A DNA stretch of 64,000 nt from the NCBI RefSeq assembly GCF_014925385.1, contig NZ_JACSDK010000010.1, positions 124,001-188,000 on the forward strand, in the 5' to 3' direction. Of this stretch, positions 26,509-38,694 are shown one piece after another. The translations under genes and the position numbers were made by a program. The stretch's first letter is position 1. Each line of letters starts with the position of its first letter. Origin of the DNA: Pelagibius marinus (GTDB lineage: Bacteria > Pseudomonadota > Alphaproteobacteria > Kiloniellales > Kiloniellaceae). Under the pieces are notes generated by a model, which was not told the DNA's origin, searched no databases, and was given only the letters and a program-made list of their open reading frames with translations.

Positions 26509-28335
26509 ATGACCCTGCATGACCGTGTGGCCGAAGTGACCGATCGCCTGAAGGCACGCAGCCGCGACAGCCGCCAGGCCTACCTGGAGCGGATCCGCGG
26601 GGCCGGGGAGAGCGGTCCGCGGCGAACGACGCTTTCCTGCGGCAACCTGGCCCACGGCTTTGCCGCCTGCGGCCTGTCCGACAAGACGGCGCTGAAGGGC
26701 GACGTGGTGCCGAACCTCGCCATTATCACCGCCTACAACGATATGCTCTCGGCCCACCAGCCCTTCGAGCGTTTCCCGGAGCTGATCAAGCAGGCGGCGC
26801 GCGACGCCGGCGGCGTGGCGCAGGTCGCCGGCGGCGTGCCGGCAATGTGCGACGGAGTCACGCAAGGCCAGCCTGGCATGGAGCTGTCGCTCTTCTCGCG
26901 CGACGTCATCGCCTTGGCCGCCGCCGTGGGCCTGTCCCACAACATGTTCGATGCCGCTGTCTTCCTGGGCGTCTGCGACAAGATCGTGCCGGGCCTGGTG
27001 ATCGCGGCGCTCTCCTTCGGGCATCTGCCCGCGGTCTTCGTGCCGGCGGGCCCCATGCCCTCGGGCATGCCCAACGACGAGAAGGCGCGCATCCGCCAGC
27101 TCTATGCCGAGGGCAAGATCGGCCGCGACGAGCTGCTGGAGGCGGAGTCCAAGTCCTACCACGGACCCGGCACCTGCACCTTCTACGGCACCGCCAACTC
27201 CAACCAGATGCTGATGGAGATCATGGGCCTGCACCTGCCGGGGTCTTCCTTCGTCAATCCCAACACGCCGCTGCGCGACGCCCTGACGGCGGAGGCGGCC
27301 AAGCGGGCGCTGGCCATTACCGCGCTGGGCAACGCCTACACGCCGGTCGGCGAGATGATCGACGAGCGCGCGGTGGTCAACGGCGTGGTCGGCCTGCACG
27401 CCACCGGCGGCTCCACCAACCACACCCTGCACCTGGTGGCCATGGCCGCGGCGGCGGGCATCAAGCTCACTTGGGACGATATCGCCGATCTGTCGGACGT
27501 GGTGCCGCTGCTGTGCCGCATCTATCCCAACGGCCTGGCCGACGTGAACCACTTCCATGCCGCCGGCGGCATGGGCTTCCTGATCGCCGAACTGCTCGAC
27601 GGCGGCCTGCTGCACGGCGACGTCACCACGGTCTGGGGGCAGGGGCTGGAATCCTACCGCCAGGAACCGACGCTGACCCACGACGGCTCCGTGGTCTGGG
27701 AGCCGGCGGCCGCCCGGAGCCACGATGAAGAGGTCCTGGCGCCGCTGGGGCAGGCCTTCTCGGCCAACGGCGGCCTCAAGATGCTGGACGGCAACCTGGG
27801 CCGCGCGGTCATCAAGGTTTCGGCGGTGAAGCCGGAACGCCACGTCATCGAGGCGCCGGCGGTGATCTTCCAATCCCAGGACGATCTCATGGCCGCTTTC
27901 AAGGCGGGCGAGTTGGAGAAGGATTTCGTCGCCGTGGTGCGCTTTCAGGGGCCGCAGGCCATCGGCATGCCGGAGTTGCACAAGCTGACGCCGCCGCTGG
28001 GCGTGCTGCAGGACCGCGGCTTCAAGGTGGCGCTGGTGACCGATGGCCGCATGTCCGGTGCCTCTGGTAAGGTGCCGGCGGCCATCCACGTGACGCCGGA
28101 GGCCGCGGCGGGCGGGCCCATCGCCAAGCTGCGCGAGGGCGACATGCTGCGCCTCGACGCCGTGGCCGGGATCTTGACGGCCCTGGTCCCGGAGGCAGAC
28201 TGGGCGGCGCGCGAGGCGGTCCAGGCGGATCTCTCGGCCAGCCATGCTGGCCTTGGGCGCGAACTTTTTGCATCCTTCAGGGCGGCGGCAGGGCCCGCCG
28301 ACCAGGGGGCGCACGTTTTCGGAGGGGGTTTGTGA
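26509..28335 (+). CDS. edd: Phosphogluconate dehydratase
   Basis: The 608-residue protein is the standard length for Edd. It contains the iron-sulphur cluster cysteines in [29 protein letters not shown] and [16 protein letters not shown]. It also has the [12 protein letters not shown] and [16 protein letters not shown] signatures of the IlvD/Edd family. It dehydrates 6-phosphogluconate to KDPG. The GTG start of eda overlaps its stop. Confidence 0.96.
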   Translation: MTLHDRVAEVTDRLKARSRDSRQAYLERIRGAGESGPRRTTLSCGNLAHGFAACGLSDKTALKGDVVPNLAIITAYNDMLSAHQPFERFPELIKQAARDAGGVAQVAGGVPAMCDGVTQGQPGMELSLFSRDVIALAAAVGLSHNMFDAAVFLGVCDKIVPGLVIAALSFGHLPAVFVPAGPMPSGMPNDEKARIRQLYAEGKIGRDELLEAESKSYHGPGTCTFYGTANSNQMLMEIMGLHLPGSSFVNPNTPLRDALTAEAAKRALAITALGNAYTPVGEMIDERAVVNGVVGLHATGGSTNHTLHLVAMAAAAGIKLTWDDIADLSDVVPLLCRIYPNGLADVNHFHAAGGMGFLIAELLDGGLLHGDVTTVWGQGLESYRQEPTLTHDGSVVWEPAAARSHDEEVLAPLGQAFSANGGLKMLDGNLGRAVIKVSAVKPERHVIEAPAVIFQSQDDLMAAFKAGELEKDFVAVVRFQGPQAIGMPELHKLTPPLGVLQDRGFKVALVTDGRMSGASGKVPAAIHVTPEAAAGGPIAKLREGDMLRLDAVAGILTALVPEADWAAREAVQADLSASHAGLGRELFASFRAAAGPADQGAHVFGGGL

Positions 28336-28970
28336 CAGAACGGCAAAAGGGGATCGCAGCGGTCCTCAAGCTGGCGCCGGTGGTGCCGGTCCTGGTGATC
28401 GACGAGGTGGCGACCGCGGTTCCCTTGGCGCGGGCCCTGGTGGCCGGAGGTCTGAAGGCCATCGAGGTGACCTTCCGCACGCCGGCGGCGCTGGAATCGA
28501 TCCGCGCCATCGCCGGCGAGGTGGAGGACGCGGTGGTCGGGGCCGGGACGGTGCTGACGGCCAAGCAGGTGGCTCAGGCGGCTGACGCCGGCTGCCGCTT
28601 CATGGTCTCGCCCGGCGCTTCCCTGGATCTGCTGGCGGCGGTGAAGGATTGCCCGGTACCGCTGCTGCCCGGCGCGGCCACGGCCTCGGAGGCCATGACC
28701 TTGTTGGAGCAGGGCTATGCCTTCCAGAAGTTCTTTCCGGCCGAGCCCGCGGGCGGCGTCGCCTACCTGAAGGCGCTGTCCTCGCCGCTGGCCGGCATCA
28801 CCTTCTGCCCGACCGGCGGCATCTCGCGCGCCAGCGCCGGCAGCTATCTGGCGCTGCCTAACGTGGTCTGCGTCGGCGGCTCCTGGGTGGCGCCGGGCGA
28901 CAAGGTCGCTGCCGGGGCCTGGGACGAGATCGAGGCCCTGGCCCGCGACGCGGCCGGACTGACAGCCTGA
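28332..28970 (+). CDS. eda: KDPG aldolase
   Basis: At 212 residues this is a typical Eda. The start is GTG 28332, overlapping the edd stop (GTGA). Active-site Glu is in [10 protein letters not shown], and the Schiff-base Lys in AFQKFFPAE. The phosphate-binding PTGGIS loop is also present. It splits KDPG into pyruvate and glyceraldehyde 3-phosphate, completing the Entner-Doudoroff pathway. It is followed after 14 bases by pgi. Confidence 0.96.
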   Translation: MTERQKGIAAVLKLAPVVPVLVIDEVATAVPLARALVAGGLKAIEVTFRTPAALESIRAIAGEVEDAVVGAGTVLTAKQVAQAADAGCRFMVSPGASLDLLAAVKDCPVPLLPGAATASEAMTLLEQGYAFQKFFPAEPAGGVAYLKALSSPLAGITFCPTGGISRASAGSYLALPNVVCVGGSWVAPGDKVAAGAWDEIEALARDAAGLTA

Positions 28971-28984
28971 GGACCGAGACCATC

Positions 28985-30621
<1,637 letters not shown>

Positions 30622-30625
<4 letters not shown>

Positions 30626-31542
30626 CCTGTTTCGGAAGTAATGGCGTAGACGTCGTCGGGCGGGACGGCCAGTTCCAGGAAGACCTCGATGCTCATGGCC
30701 AGGACCATGAGGGCCAGCAGGACGCGCAGCTGTTCGGTGCGCAGGCGCGCGCCGACACGCGCGCCGATCTGGGCGCCGACCGTACCGCCGATCAGCAGCA
30801 GCAATGCCAGCAGGGCATCGACCGTCTGATTGGTGACGGCCTGCAGTACCGTGACATTGGCGGCGACGAAGATGATCTGGAACAGCGAGGTGCCGACCAC
30901 CACGGTCGAGGGCATGCCGATCAGGTAGATCATCGCCGGCACCATGACGAAGCCGCCGCCTACGCCCATGATGGCCGAGAGGAAGCCGACGAGGAAGCCG
31001 ACCCCGGCCGGCACCAGCGCCGAGATGTAGAGCTTCGAGCGCCGGAAGCGCATCTTATAGGGCAGGTGGTGGATCCAGGTATGGCGGTGGGCGCCGCGCG
31101 TTGCCACCGCGCCGCCCTTGCCCCGGCGGTAGAACATCTTCAGGGCGTCGACCAGCATCAGGGTTCCGAGGGCGCCTAGCAGCACGACGTAGCAGAGCTG
31201 AATGGTCAGCTCGATCTGGCCCAGCGTCCGCAGCAGGCGGAACACCCAGACCCCCATCGTCGAGCCGGCGAAGCCGCCCAGCAGCAGGATCATGCCCATC
31301 TTCAGATCGACGTTGCGCCGCGCCCAGTGCGCCATGCAGCCGGAGACGCTGGCGCCGACAACCTGGTTGGCCGCCGAGGCGACGGCGATCGGCGGCGGGA
31401 TGCCGATCTGCATGAGAAGAGGGGTGAGCAGGAAGCCACCACCGACGCCGAACATGCCCGAGATCAGCCCGACCCCCGCTCCGAGGCCAAGAATGAGAAA
31501 GAGGTTCTCGGAGATGCCGGCGATGGGGAGGTAAATTTCCAT
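30622..31542 (-). CDS. TauE/SafE family (TSUP) permease
   Basis: This 306-residue membrane protein has about eight helices. Two family repeats start [18 protein letters not shown] near 29-46 and [19 protein letters not shown] near 193. TSUP proteins export small sulphur-containing or organic anions such as sulphite, sulphoacetate or related acids. It is transcribed with the upstream SDR and LysR genes, 208 bases after the SDR stop. The substrate is unknown. Confidence 0.9.
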
Positions 31543-31750
31543 GCGGCGGGCTTAGAGCCTTCCCTCTTAAGACGAGGTTACTGCTGTTCCCGCAACGCCT
31601 CTCATTTGCCGGAGGGGCAGGAAGCGCCAGGGCGATGAATTGGATCAGATCGGGCCGAAAACCGCATTACCTGCAGCGCGGCGGGACCGTCTCTCCCTTC
31701 TAGTCGAACCACAGACGCCTGTCGACCGTGGAAGGCCGGGAGGAGGGCGG

Positions 31751-32494
31751 TTAAAACGCGGCGGCGCCGCCGTCGGCGGGAATGATGGCGCCGTTGATGA
31801 GGCTGGCCTCGTCGGAGGCGAGAAAAAGCGCCAGCTCCGCCACCTCCAGGGGCTGGCCCGGCGGAACGCGCCACTGCGGGTCGATCTCGTCGGTCATCCC
31901 CTGGGCGCGGGTGCGGTCGGTCAGCACCGGGCCCGGCGCGATGGCATTGACGCGGATGCCCAGCGGCCCGCATTGCAGGGCCATGGCCTGGGTCAGCGCG
32001 ATGATGCCGCCCTTGGCGGCAGAGCAAGCGTCGGCGCCCCGGGTCCCTTTCAGCGCGCGGATCGAGGTGGTGTTGATCACCGCGCCGCCGCCGGCCTCCT
32101 GGATGTAGGGCACCGCGATGCGGCTGGCCAGGAAGGTGCCGTAGAGGTCCACCGAGACCGTGCGCCAGAATTCCTCCAGCGGAATGTCGAGGAAGCTGCC
32201 ATCGCGCGCCGTGGCGCCGCCGGCGTTGTTGTAGAGCACGTCGAGGCCGCCGAAGGTGCCGGCCACCTCGTCGATGGCGTCCTCCACGTCTTCCGGTTCG
32301 CTGACGTCGGCCTGCAGGAACAGGACCTCGCCGCCCTCGGCCTCGGCCGCCGCCGCGGCGCGTTCCCCCGCCTCGCGGTCGGTGTCGAGGATCGCCACCT
32401 GCGCGCCTTCGCGCACAAAGAGCATGGCCGCGGCGGCACCGATGCCGTTCCCGCCGCCGGTGATGATCGCGCGCTTGCCGTGCAGCCGTGCCAT
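31751..32494 (-). CDS. SDR-family protein with the catalytic Tyr replaced by Cys
   Basis: The 247-residue protein has the classical SDR fold: cofactor loop TGGGNGIGAA (about 12-21), NNAGG at 89-93 and Ser144 of the catalytic set. The YxxxK signature is C157-SAA-K161: the position that should be Tyr is Cys (codon TGC at 32024-32026). A single base change from TAC would explain it. The acidic LDTD at the end of strand 2 suggests NAD preference. Either the enzyme is inactive or it works in an altered way. It is 21 bases after the LysR gene, so probably in the same transcript. Confidence 0.85.
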   Translation of the reverse strand: MARLHGKRAIITGGGNGIGAAAAMLFVREGAQVAILDTDREAGERAAAAAEAEGGEVLFLQADVSEPEDVEDAIDEVAGTFGGLDVLYNNAGGATARDGSFLDIPLEEFWRTVSVDLYGTFLASRIAVPYIQEAGGGAVINTTSIRALKGTRGADACSAAKGGIIALTQAMALQCGPLGIRVNAIAPGPVLTDRTRAQGMTDEIDPQWRVPPGQPLEVAELALFLASDEASLINGAIIPADGGAAAF

Positions 32495-32515
32495 GTTCTC
32501 CCCCGAATTGAGCCT

Positions 32516-33511
32516 TCAGCCGCGCCCCTCGATGCTGCGCAGGGCGGGGGCGGTTTCCTCCGGCCAGACGATGCTCGCCGCCAGCCAGGGTAGGGTGGCG
32601 TAGAGTTCCGGCAGGCGGCGGCGCAGGATGTCGCGGATGGCGGCGGCCAGCACTTCCGGCGCCGCGCCCAGGTCGCCGCGCCGCGCGACCAGAGAGACGG
32701 GGCGCGAGAAGCGGCCACGTCGCAGCGGTTCGATCCGCAGGCGCTCCAGACGGCCGGCTTCCTGCAGCAGGCAGAGCGGCGTCGTCATGCTCCAGCCCAT
32801 GCCGCCGGCCACCGCTGAGAACTGGCTGATGGCGGTGTCGAATTCGGCGTCGATGGGCACGTTGAGGCGCAGGCGGTTTAGCTGTCCTTCGATCTGGCGG
32901 CCGATGGCCGAGCGCAGCGAGTAGCGCACGAAGGGCATGCCGGTCAGCGCCTCCAAGGGCTCGCTGGGGCCGTCGTAGTTCGCGGGAAAGACCAGCACGA
33001 AGGGCTCGGTCAGGATGGGATGGCTCTCCAGGCCCTCGACGCCGTCCAGCTCGTCGGTGGTGGTGACCACCGCGTCCACCGTGTGGTTCATCAGCAGGGC
33101 ATGGTTGTCGGGCGAGATGCCGGCCCAGATGCGCCAGCGCTTGGCGAGGCCGCGCTGCTCGGCGACCAGCTGCGGGCCGACCGAGTTGGCGATGCTCTCG
33201 GCCATGGCCAGGGTCAGGCTGGAAAGCTGCTTCAGTTCGCGATCGCGCAGGTCGCGGTAGAGGTCGCCGGCCTCGGCCAGCATGGCCCGGCCGCGTTCGT
33301 AGAGGGTGGTGCCGGCGGCGGTCAGCGCCAGGGGGCGGACCGAACGGTCGAAGAGGGCGCTGCCGAGGGCCTCTTCCAGGTTGCTGACGATCTGCGAGAC
33401 GCTGGACTGGGTGAGTCCCAGCTGCTTGGCGGCCGATGTCATGCCGCCGGCCTCCGCCACCATGACGAAGACGCGGATTGACTTCAGGTCGAAGCCCTGC
33501 GGCAAGTCCAT
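32516..33511 (-). CDS. LysR-family transcriptional regulator
   Basis: The 331-residue protein has an N-terminal winged helix (SIRVFVMVAEAGGMTSAAKQ about 11-30, LTQSSVSQIVSNLEE about 33-47) and a C-terminal effector-binding domain. It lies 40 bases after soxG and 21 before the SDR, all on the minus strand, so it may be part of the sox transcript. It may control the sox genes or the SDR/TSUP pair. The effector is unknown. Confidence 0.92.
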   Translation of the reverse strand: MDLPQGFDLKSIRVFVMVAEAGGMTSAAKQLGLTQSSVSQIVSNLEEALGSALFDRSVRPLALTAAGTTLYERGRAMLAEAGDLYRDLRDRELKQLSSLTLAMAESIANSVGPQLVAEQRGLAKRWRIWAGISPDNHALLMNHTVDAVVTTTDELDGVEGLESHPILTEPFVLVFPANYDGPSEPLEALTGMPFVRYSLRSAIGRQIEGQLNRLRLNVPIDAEFDTAISQFSAVAGGMGWSMTTPLCLLQEAGRLERLRIEPLRRGRFSRPVSLVARRGDLGAAPEVLAAAIRDILRRRLPELYATLPWLAASIVWPEETAPALRSIEGRG

Positions 33512-33551
33512 CGAACAATCGGCCCCTTCTGATGAGGCCGTGGGAACGGCC

Positions 33552-34172
33552 TCAGGCGCTGCCGGGCGGGTCGACGCGGTAACCGGTCTCGGCCGCCGCC
33601 TCGGTCAGCCAGTCCCAGAACGATAGCGCGAAGCCCCGGTAGACATAAAGGTCGAAGCTGTCCCCCCCAAGCTTGTCGGCCGAGAGCCGACGGACGACAA
33701 CGCCGACCTCGTGGACCGCGGATTGCGCCACCTTCATCGGTGGGAAGGCCTGCGGGTGCAGGTCGAGAGCGAGGCCCTTGGCCAGGACCCAGGCGGCTTT
33801 CGGCCCGCTCACCCGGATCGCGATGCGGGCATGCGAGAGGTCGGCGACGGCGCCGAGCGCCGGCGGGATCTGTTCGCCCAGGCGGGCGGCGAGGCGCGGA
33901 TCGCCGCTTTCGACCAGCCAGCGTCCTGGGCTGAGGGCCAGGATGGCGCCACCGGCGTCGCCGCTGGAGCCGGCAGGGCCTTGCGGCGGGGCGCAGCCGA
34001 TGAGGGAGGCGAGGATGCCCTCCACCTGCTCGGCGGTCTCCGGCCAGGCGGCCACCTGGACCAGGGAAACCAGCTTGCGCTCCGTGAGCGTGACGGCCGC
34101 GTCGCCGGCGGGAACGCGGGCCTCGCTGTGGCCGCGCAAGGGCGAGACGGCCGGGGAGATTGCCTCAGACAT
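33552..34172 (-). CDS. soxG: Sarcosine oxidase gamma subunit
   Basis: The 206-residue protein matches the SoxG subunit, with the pattern GRWLVESGDPRLAARL near 87-102, DLSHARIAIRVSGPKAAWVLAKG near 114-136 and a C-terminal SFWDWLTEA. It is the last subunit of the heterotetrameric enzyme; the four genes are read B-D-A-G on the minus strand. Its start overlaps the end of soxA by eight bases. Its role in the complex is structural. Confidence 0.93.
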   Translation of the reverse strand: MSEAISPAVSPLRGHSEARVPAGDAAVTLTERKLVSLVQVAAWPETAEQVEGILASLIGCAPPQGPAGSSGDAGGAILALSPGRWLVESGDPRLAARLGEQIPPALGAVADLSHARIAIRVSGPKAAWVLAKGLALDLHPQAFPPMKVAQSAVHEVGVVVRRLSADKLGGDSFDLYVYRGFALSFWDWLTEAAAETGYRVDPPGSA

Positions 34173-37131
34173 GCATGCGGCTCCCTTCGGGATCGAAGAA
34201 GTGAGAAGAGACCACCTCTACGTCCACGTCGATGTTCTTCAGCGGGTAGGTCGCGACCAGCTTCTCGCCGACGCGCTCCGGCCCGTCCTCCAGCAGGCCG
34301 AGGGCGATGTACTTCTCCAGGGCCGGGCTGTAGGTGGTGGAGGTGATGTGCCCCAGGCTGCGCGGCGGAGAAGAGGTGTCGTTGGCGGCGACCAGGTGCG
34401 CGCCGGCGCGGATCTTGCCGCCGTCGGCGGAGACAAAGCCGACCAGCTTCAGGCGCGCCGGATCGGTCAGGCCCTCGCGCTTCAGCATCGAAGAACCGAT
34501 GTAGTGCTTCTTGCGCGAGGTCATGCCGGCGAGGCCCAGGTCCTCGGCCGTGGTGCGGCCGTCCAGCTCCGGTCCGGCCACGTGACCCTTCTCGATGCGC
34601 AGGGTGCCCAGCGCCTCGACGCCGTAAGGGATCATGCCGAAGGGCTTGCCGGCCTCCAGGATACGGCTCCAGACCGCCTCGCCGTGATGGGCGCCGCAGT
34701 AGACCTCGTAGGCCAGTTCGCCGGAGAAGGAGAGCCGCGCCACCAGCACCGGCAGACCATTCAAGTGTCCCTTGCGCACGCCCATGAAGGGCAGGGCCTC
34801 GTTCGACATGTCGAGGTCGTCGAGGACGCTGGCCAGCACCTCCCGGCTCTTGGGGCCGGAGACCGCCATGCCCGCCCACTGCTCGGTGACCGAGGTGACC
34901 GCGACCTTCAGCTCCGGCCAGACCGCCGCCAGCAGGAATTCGAGCTGGGAGAGGACCGGCGCGGCATTGGCCGTGGTGGTGGTCATAAGGAACTGGGTTT
35001 CGCTGAGCCGCCAGGTGGTGCCGTCGTCCCAGAGGAAGCCGTCCTCGCGCAGCATCAGGCCATAGCGCGCCTTGCCCTCCGGCAGCTTCAGGAAGCCGTT
35101 GGAATAAACGCGGTTCAGGAACTCGGCGGCGTCCAGTCCCTGCACGTCGATCTTGCCCAGGGTCGAGACATCGACCATGCCGACGCTCGCGCGCACCTGG
35201 CGCGCCTCGCGGCTGTAGGCCTGCTCCACCGTTTCGCTGCCCTGGGCGTAGATGCGCGGGCGCAGCCACAGGCCGGCGGCCTGCATCTCGGCGCCGTTTT
35301 CCACGTGCCAGTCGTGCATTGCCGTGCGCCGGGTCGGGCGGAAGTGGCTGCCGCGCGCCTGGCCGGCCAGGGCCCCGAGGGAGACCGGCGTGTAGGGCGG
35401 GCGGAAGCGGGTGGTGCCGACCTCGGGGATTGAGAGCTTGCGCTCCCGTGCCATCAGAGCCAGGCCGGTGACGTTGGAGGTCTTGCCCTGGTCGGTGGCC
35501 ATGCCCAGCGTGGTGTAGCGCTTCAAATGCTCGACCGAGCGGAAGCCCTCGCGGTGGGCGAGGCTGATGTCCGAGGCTGTCACGTCGTGCTGCAGGTCAA
35601 CGAAGGCCTTGCCCTTGCCGTGCGGCGGGCGCGCGTCCCACACCGGCAAGGGCACGTCCGCCAATGGTTCAGTCTTGGCGCCGGGCAGGGACACCGGGTT
35701 AGGCGAGAGTCCGCAGGCCCGCGCCGCCTCCGCCCCGGCCTGCGCGCCCTCGGCGAAGCAGGCGGCGCTGTCGAGCGTGCCCTGGCAGGCCCCGGCGGCA
35801 CGCCAGGGCTGCGAGGCCTCGCCGGGCAGGAAGGCGGTCAGGCTGTCGTCCCAGCGCGCCGGGCCGCCGGCCTGGCTCGCCAGGTGGATGGTCGGGGTCC
35901 AGCCGCCGCTGACCAGCAGGCAGTCGGCGCTGATCTGGCGCTGGGCGCCGTCGCGCGCGCCCTGGACGGGATCGAAAGCCGCGACTTCGATGCCGCTGAG
36001 CCGCTGGCCGCCGAGAGCACGGGTGACCACCTGACCCAACAGCAGTTCCGCGCCGCTGGCCGCGGCGATGGCCTGCGCCTCGGCGCCGATCTCCCGGCGG
36101 GCGTCGACGATGGCGCTCACGGCCACGCCCGCAGTGGTCAGCGCCGCAACGCTGCGGTAGGCGCCGTCGTTGTTGGCGAAGACGGCGACCCGGCGGCCCG
36201 GCGCGACGCCGTGGCGCTCGACATAGAGGCGGCCGGCGTCGGCCAGCATAACGCCCGGCTTGTCGTTGTCGCCGAAAATGATGGGCCGCTCGATGGCGCC
36301 CGTGGCCAGCACCACCTGTTTCGCGCGGATCGTCCAGTGGCGCTCGCGCGGCTGGCCTTCCGCCGGCGCCGCGACGTGGTCGGCAACCCGCTCGACGGCG
36401 CCCAGGGTGTTGTCGTCGTAGTAGCCGTAGACCGTGGTGCGTGCCAGCAAGGTGACGTTGTCGAGCGCGGCAAGTCCCGCAAGGTTTTCCTGAGCGCTGG
36501 CCGAGCCACGCAGATTGCCGCCGAGCGCGCTCTGCTCGTCGGCGAGGATGACGCGCGCGCCGCTGGAGGCCGCGGCGGTGGCGGCCATCAGCCCTGCCGG
36601 GCCGGCGCCGACCACCAGCACGTCGCAGAAAGCGTTCATTTCCTCGTAGCGGTCCGGGTCGGGCAGCAGCGTGCCGGCGCCCAGGCCCGCCGCCTTGCGG
36701 ATGAAATACTCGTAGAGCATCCAGGCCTTGCGCGTCGGGCCCATGAATGTCTTGTAGTAGAAGCCCGCCGAGAACAGCGGCCCGGCGAGCTGGTTCATCG
36801 CCATGACGTCGAAGGCCAGCGAGGGCCAGCGGTTCTGGCTGCTGGCCTCCAGGCCGTCGTAGAGCTCCACCACTGTCGCCCGCGTGTTGGGCTCGGCGCG
36901 GGCGCCGCTGCGCAGCGTCACCAGCGCGTTGGGTTCCTCAACGCCGGCCGAAAAGAGGCCGCGCGGGCGGTGGTACTTGAAGCTGCGCCCGAAGAGGTCG
37001 ACGCCGTTGGCGAGCAAGGCCGAGGCCAGGGTGTCGCCGGCATAACCTTGGTAGCGCTTGCCGTCGAAGGCGAAGCTCAGCGGCCTGGCGCGGTCGATCT
37101 GCCCGCCCGAAGAAAGCCGATAGCCGCTCAT
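34165..37131 (-). CDS. soxA: Sarcosine oxidase alpha subunit
   Basis: From the ATG at 37131, which overlaps the soxD stop (ATGA), the product is 988 residues. The order is a cysteine-free ferredoxin-like domain (about 15-95), an NAD-type Rossmann domain (GAGPAG at 175-180), the amine-oxidase-related middle and a C-terminal GcvT-like THF-binding domain (about 600-985). It binds NAD+ and takes the methyl carbon of sarcosine as 5,10-methylene-THF. It works with B, D and G in the cytoplasm. An upstream in-frame extension to 37311 only overlaps soxD. Confidence 0.96.
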   Translation of the reverse strand: MSGYRLSSGGQIDRARPLSFAFDGKRYQGYAGDTLASALLANGVDLFGRSFKYHRPRGLFSAGVEEPNALVTLRSGARAEPNTRATVVELYDGLEASSQNRWPSLAFDVMAMNQLAGPLFSAGFYYKTFMGPTRKAWMLYEYFIRKAAGLGAGTLLPDPDRYEEMNAFCDVLVVGAGPAGLMAATAAASSGARVILADEQSALGGNLRGSASAQENLAGLAALDNVTLLARTTVYGYYDDNTLGAVERVADHVAAPAEGQPRERHWTIRAKQVVLATGAIERPIIFGDNDKPGVMLADAGRLYVERHGVAPGRRVAVFANNDGAYRSVAALTTAGVAVSAIVDARREIGAEAQAIAAASGAELLLGQVVTRALGGQRLSGIEVAAFDPVQGARDGAQRQISADCLLVSGGWTPTIHLASQAGGPARWDDSLTAFLPGEASQPWRAAGACQGTLDSAACFAEGAQAGAEAARACGLSPNPVSLPGAKTEPLADVPLPVWDARPPHGKGKAFVDLQHDVTASDISLAHREGFRSVEHLKRYTTLGMATDQGKTSNVTGLALMARERKLSIPEVGTTRFRPPYTPVSLGALAGQARGSHFRPTRRTAMHDWHVENGAEMQAAGLWLRPRIYAQGSETVEQAYSREARQVRASVGMVDVSTLGKIDVQGLDAAEFLNRVYSNGFLKLPEGKARYGLMLREDGFLWDDGTTWRLSETQFLMTTTTANAAPVLSQLEFLLAAVWPELKVAVTSVTEQWAGMAVSGPKSREVLASVLDDLDMSNEALPFMGVRKGHLNGLPVLVARLSFSGELAYEVYCGAHHGEAVWSRILEAGKPFGMIPYGVEALGTLRIEKGHVAGPELDGRTTAEDLGLAGMTSRKKHYIGSSMLKREGLTDPARLKLVGFVSADGGKIRAGAHLVAANDTSSPPRSLGHITSTTYSPALEKYIALGLLEDGPERVGEKLVATYPLKNIDVDVEVVSSHFFDPEGSRMHV

Positions 37132-37421
37132 GCCACGTCCCGCCCTTGCTTCGGCGCGGCGGCGGCCCAGGGCCCGACGACCTCGGCGCCCTCGATCTTG
37201 TGGGTCACCGTGTCGCGCGCCACCTTCAGCCACAGGCGGCAGCCCTGGCCGTGGTGCCAGTACTCGACGTGACGGCCGCGTGGGTTGTCGCGGTGGAAGA
37301 CGTAGTCGCACCAGTCCTCGGCCGTCGCGCTATCCGGATTCGGGCGCTCCTTCGTCGCGTCGCCGCCGTAGGTGAACTCGGCCACGTCGCGCGGGCCGCA
37401 GTGGGGGCAGGGGATCAGCAT
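37128..37421 (-). CDS. soxD: Sarcosine oxidase delta subunit
   Basis: This 97-residue protein has the zinc ligands of SoxD: Cys5 and Cys8 in CPHC near the start, and His plus Cys in the YWHHGQGCRLWL segment near 56-62. It is the small structural subunit of the heterotetramer. It lies 13 bases after soxB, and its stop overlaps the soxA start. Confidence 0.95.
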   Translation of the reverse strand: MLIPCPHCGPRDVAEFTYGGDATKERPNPDSATAEDWCDYVFHRDNPRGRHVEYWHHGQGCRLWLKVARDTVTHKIEGAEVVGPWAAAAPKQGRDVA

Positions 37422-37434
37422 TCTTGCGGCTTCC

Positions 37435-38694
37435 TTAGTGCAGTTCGGGGCGCGGCCCGGCGCCGCGCTCGTCGATCACGCGACCCTGGCAGAAGCGCTC
37501 CAGGGTGAAGGCGGCGTTCAGTTCGTGCGGCGCGTCGTTGGCGATGGTCGAGGCGAAGCACCAGCCCGAGGCCGGGGTCGCCTTGAAGCCGCCGTAGCAC
37601 CAGCCGGCGTTGATGTAGAGGCCGTCGATCGGCCCCTTGCAGATGATCGGGCTGCCGTCCATCGACATGTCCATGATGCCGCCCCAGGAGCGCAGCAGGC
37701 GCAGCCGCGCCAGGTTGGGGAAGAGGGTCACGGCGGCGGCGGCCACGTGCTTCACGATCGGCAAGTTGCCGCGCTGGGCGTAGGAGTTGTAGCCGTCGAT
37801 GTCGCCGCCGAAGACCAGGCTGCCCTTGTCCGACTGGGAGATGTAGAGGTGCCCGGCGCCGAAGGTGACGACGCCGTCGATCAGCGGCTTCAGCGCTTCG
37901 GTGACGAAGGCCTGCAGCACGTGGCTTTCGATGGGGATGTTGTTCAGCCCTGCCTTCTGCAGCACCACCGAGGAGTTGCCGGCCACGGCGACGCCCACCT
38001 TGCCGGCGCGGATGGCGCCGCGGGAGGTCTCGACGCCCACGATGGCGCCGCCCTCACGGATAAAGCCGGTGACCTCGCAGTTCTCGATGAGGTCGACGCC
38101 CTGGCGGTCGGCACCGTAGGCGAAGCCCCAGGCCACGGCGTCGTGGCGCGCGGTGCCGGCGCGCGGCTGCAGCAGGCCGCCGGCCACGGGAAAGCGGGTG
38201 TTCTGGGACATATCGATGCCGGGCGCGTATTTCGCCACCTGGTCGCGGTCCAGCAGCTCGGCGTCGATGCCGTGCAGGCGCATGGCGTTGCCGCGCCGTG
38301 CGTAGGCGTCGAGCTGGCTCGGCGTGTGGGCCAGGTTCAGCACCCCGCGCTGGGAGAACATGACGTTGTAGTTCAGGTCCTGGGACAGGCCCTCCCAGAG
38401 CTTCATGGAGTGTTCGTAGAAATAGGCGTTGGCCGGCAGCATGTAGTTGGAGCGCACGATGGTGGTGTTGCGCCCGATGTTGCCGCCGCCCAGCCAGCCC
38501 TTTTCCAGGACGGCCACGTTGGTGATGCCGTGGTTCCTGGCCAGATAGTAGGCGGTGGCCAGGCCGTGCCCGCCGCCGCCGATGATGATCACATCATAGG
38601 CCGGTTTGGGCTCCGGCGAGCGCCACACGCGCTCCCACTTCCTGTTGCCGCTCAAGGCGTTGCCGAGCAGCGAAAAGACCGAATAACGCGCCAT
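37435..38694 (-). CDS. soxB: Sarcosine oxidase beta subunit
   Basis: The 419-residue protein starts MARYSVFSLL at ATG 38694; a TTG two codons earlier is less likely. The FAD motif is IIIGGGGHGLATAYYLARNHG (about 36-56), and His184 in TARHDAVAWG corresponds to the residue carrying covalent FMN in this family. It oxidises sarcosine to glycine, passing electrons to oxygen. It heads the soxBDAG operon. Confidence 0.96.
   Translation of the reverse strand: MARYSVFSLLGNALSGNRKWERVWRSPEPKPAYDVIIIGGGGHGLATAYYLARNHGITNVAVLEKGWLGGGNIGRNTTIVRSNYMLPANAYFYEHSMKLWEGLSQDLNYNVMFSQRGVLNLAHTPSQLDAYARRGNAMRLHGIDAELLDRDQVAKYAPGIDMSQNTRFPVAGGLLQPRAGTARHDAVAWGFAYGADRQGVDLIENCEVTGFIREGGAIVGVETSRGAIRAGKVGVAVAGNSSVVLQKAGLNNIPIESHVLQAFVTEALKPLIDGVVTFGAGHLYISQSDKGSLVFGGDIDGYNSYAQRGNLPIVKHVAAAAVTLFPNLARLRLLRSWGGIMDMSMDGSPIICKGPIDGLYINAGWCYGGFKATPASGWCFASTIANDAPHELNAAFTLERFCQGRVIDERGAGPRPELH

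Noticed and set aside
37132-37311. An upstream extension of soxA.
   Set aside because: It overlaps the soxD gene; the ATG at 37131 gives the normal SoxA N-terminus.
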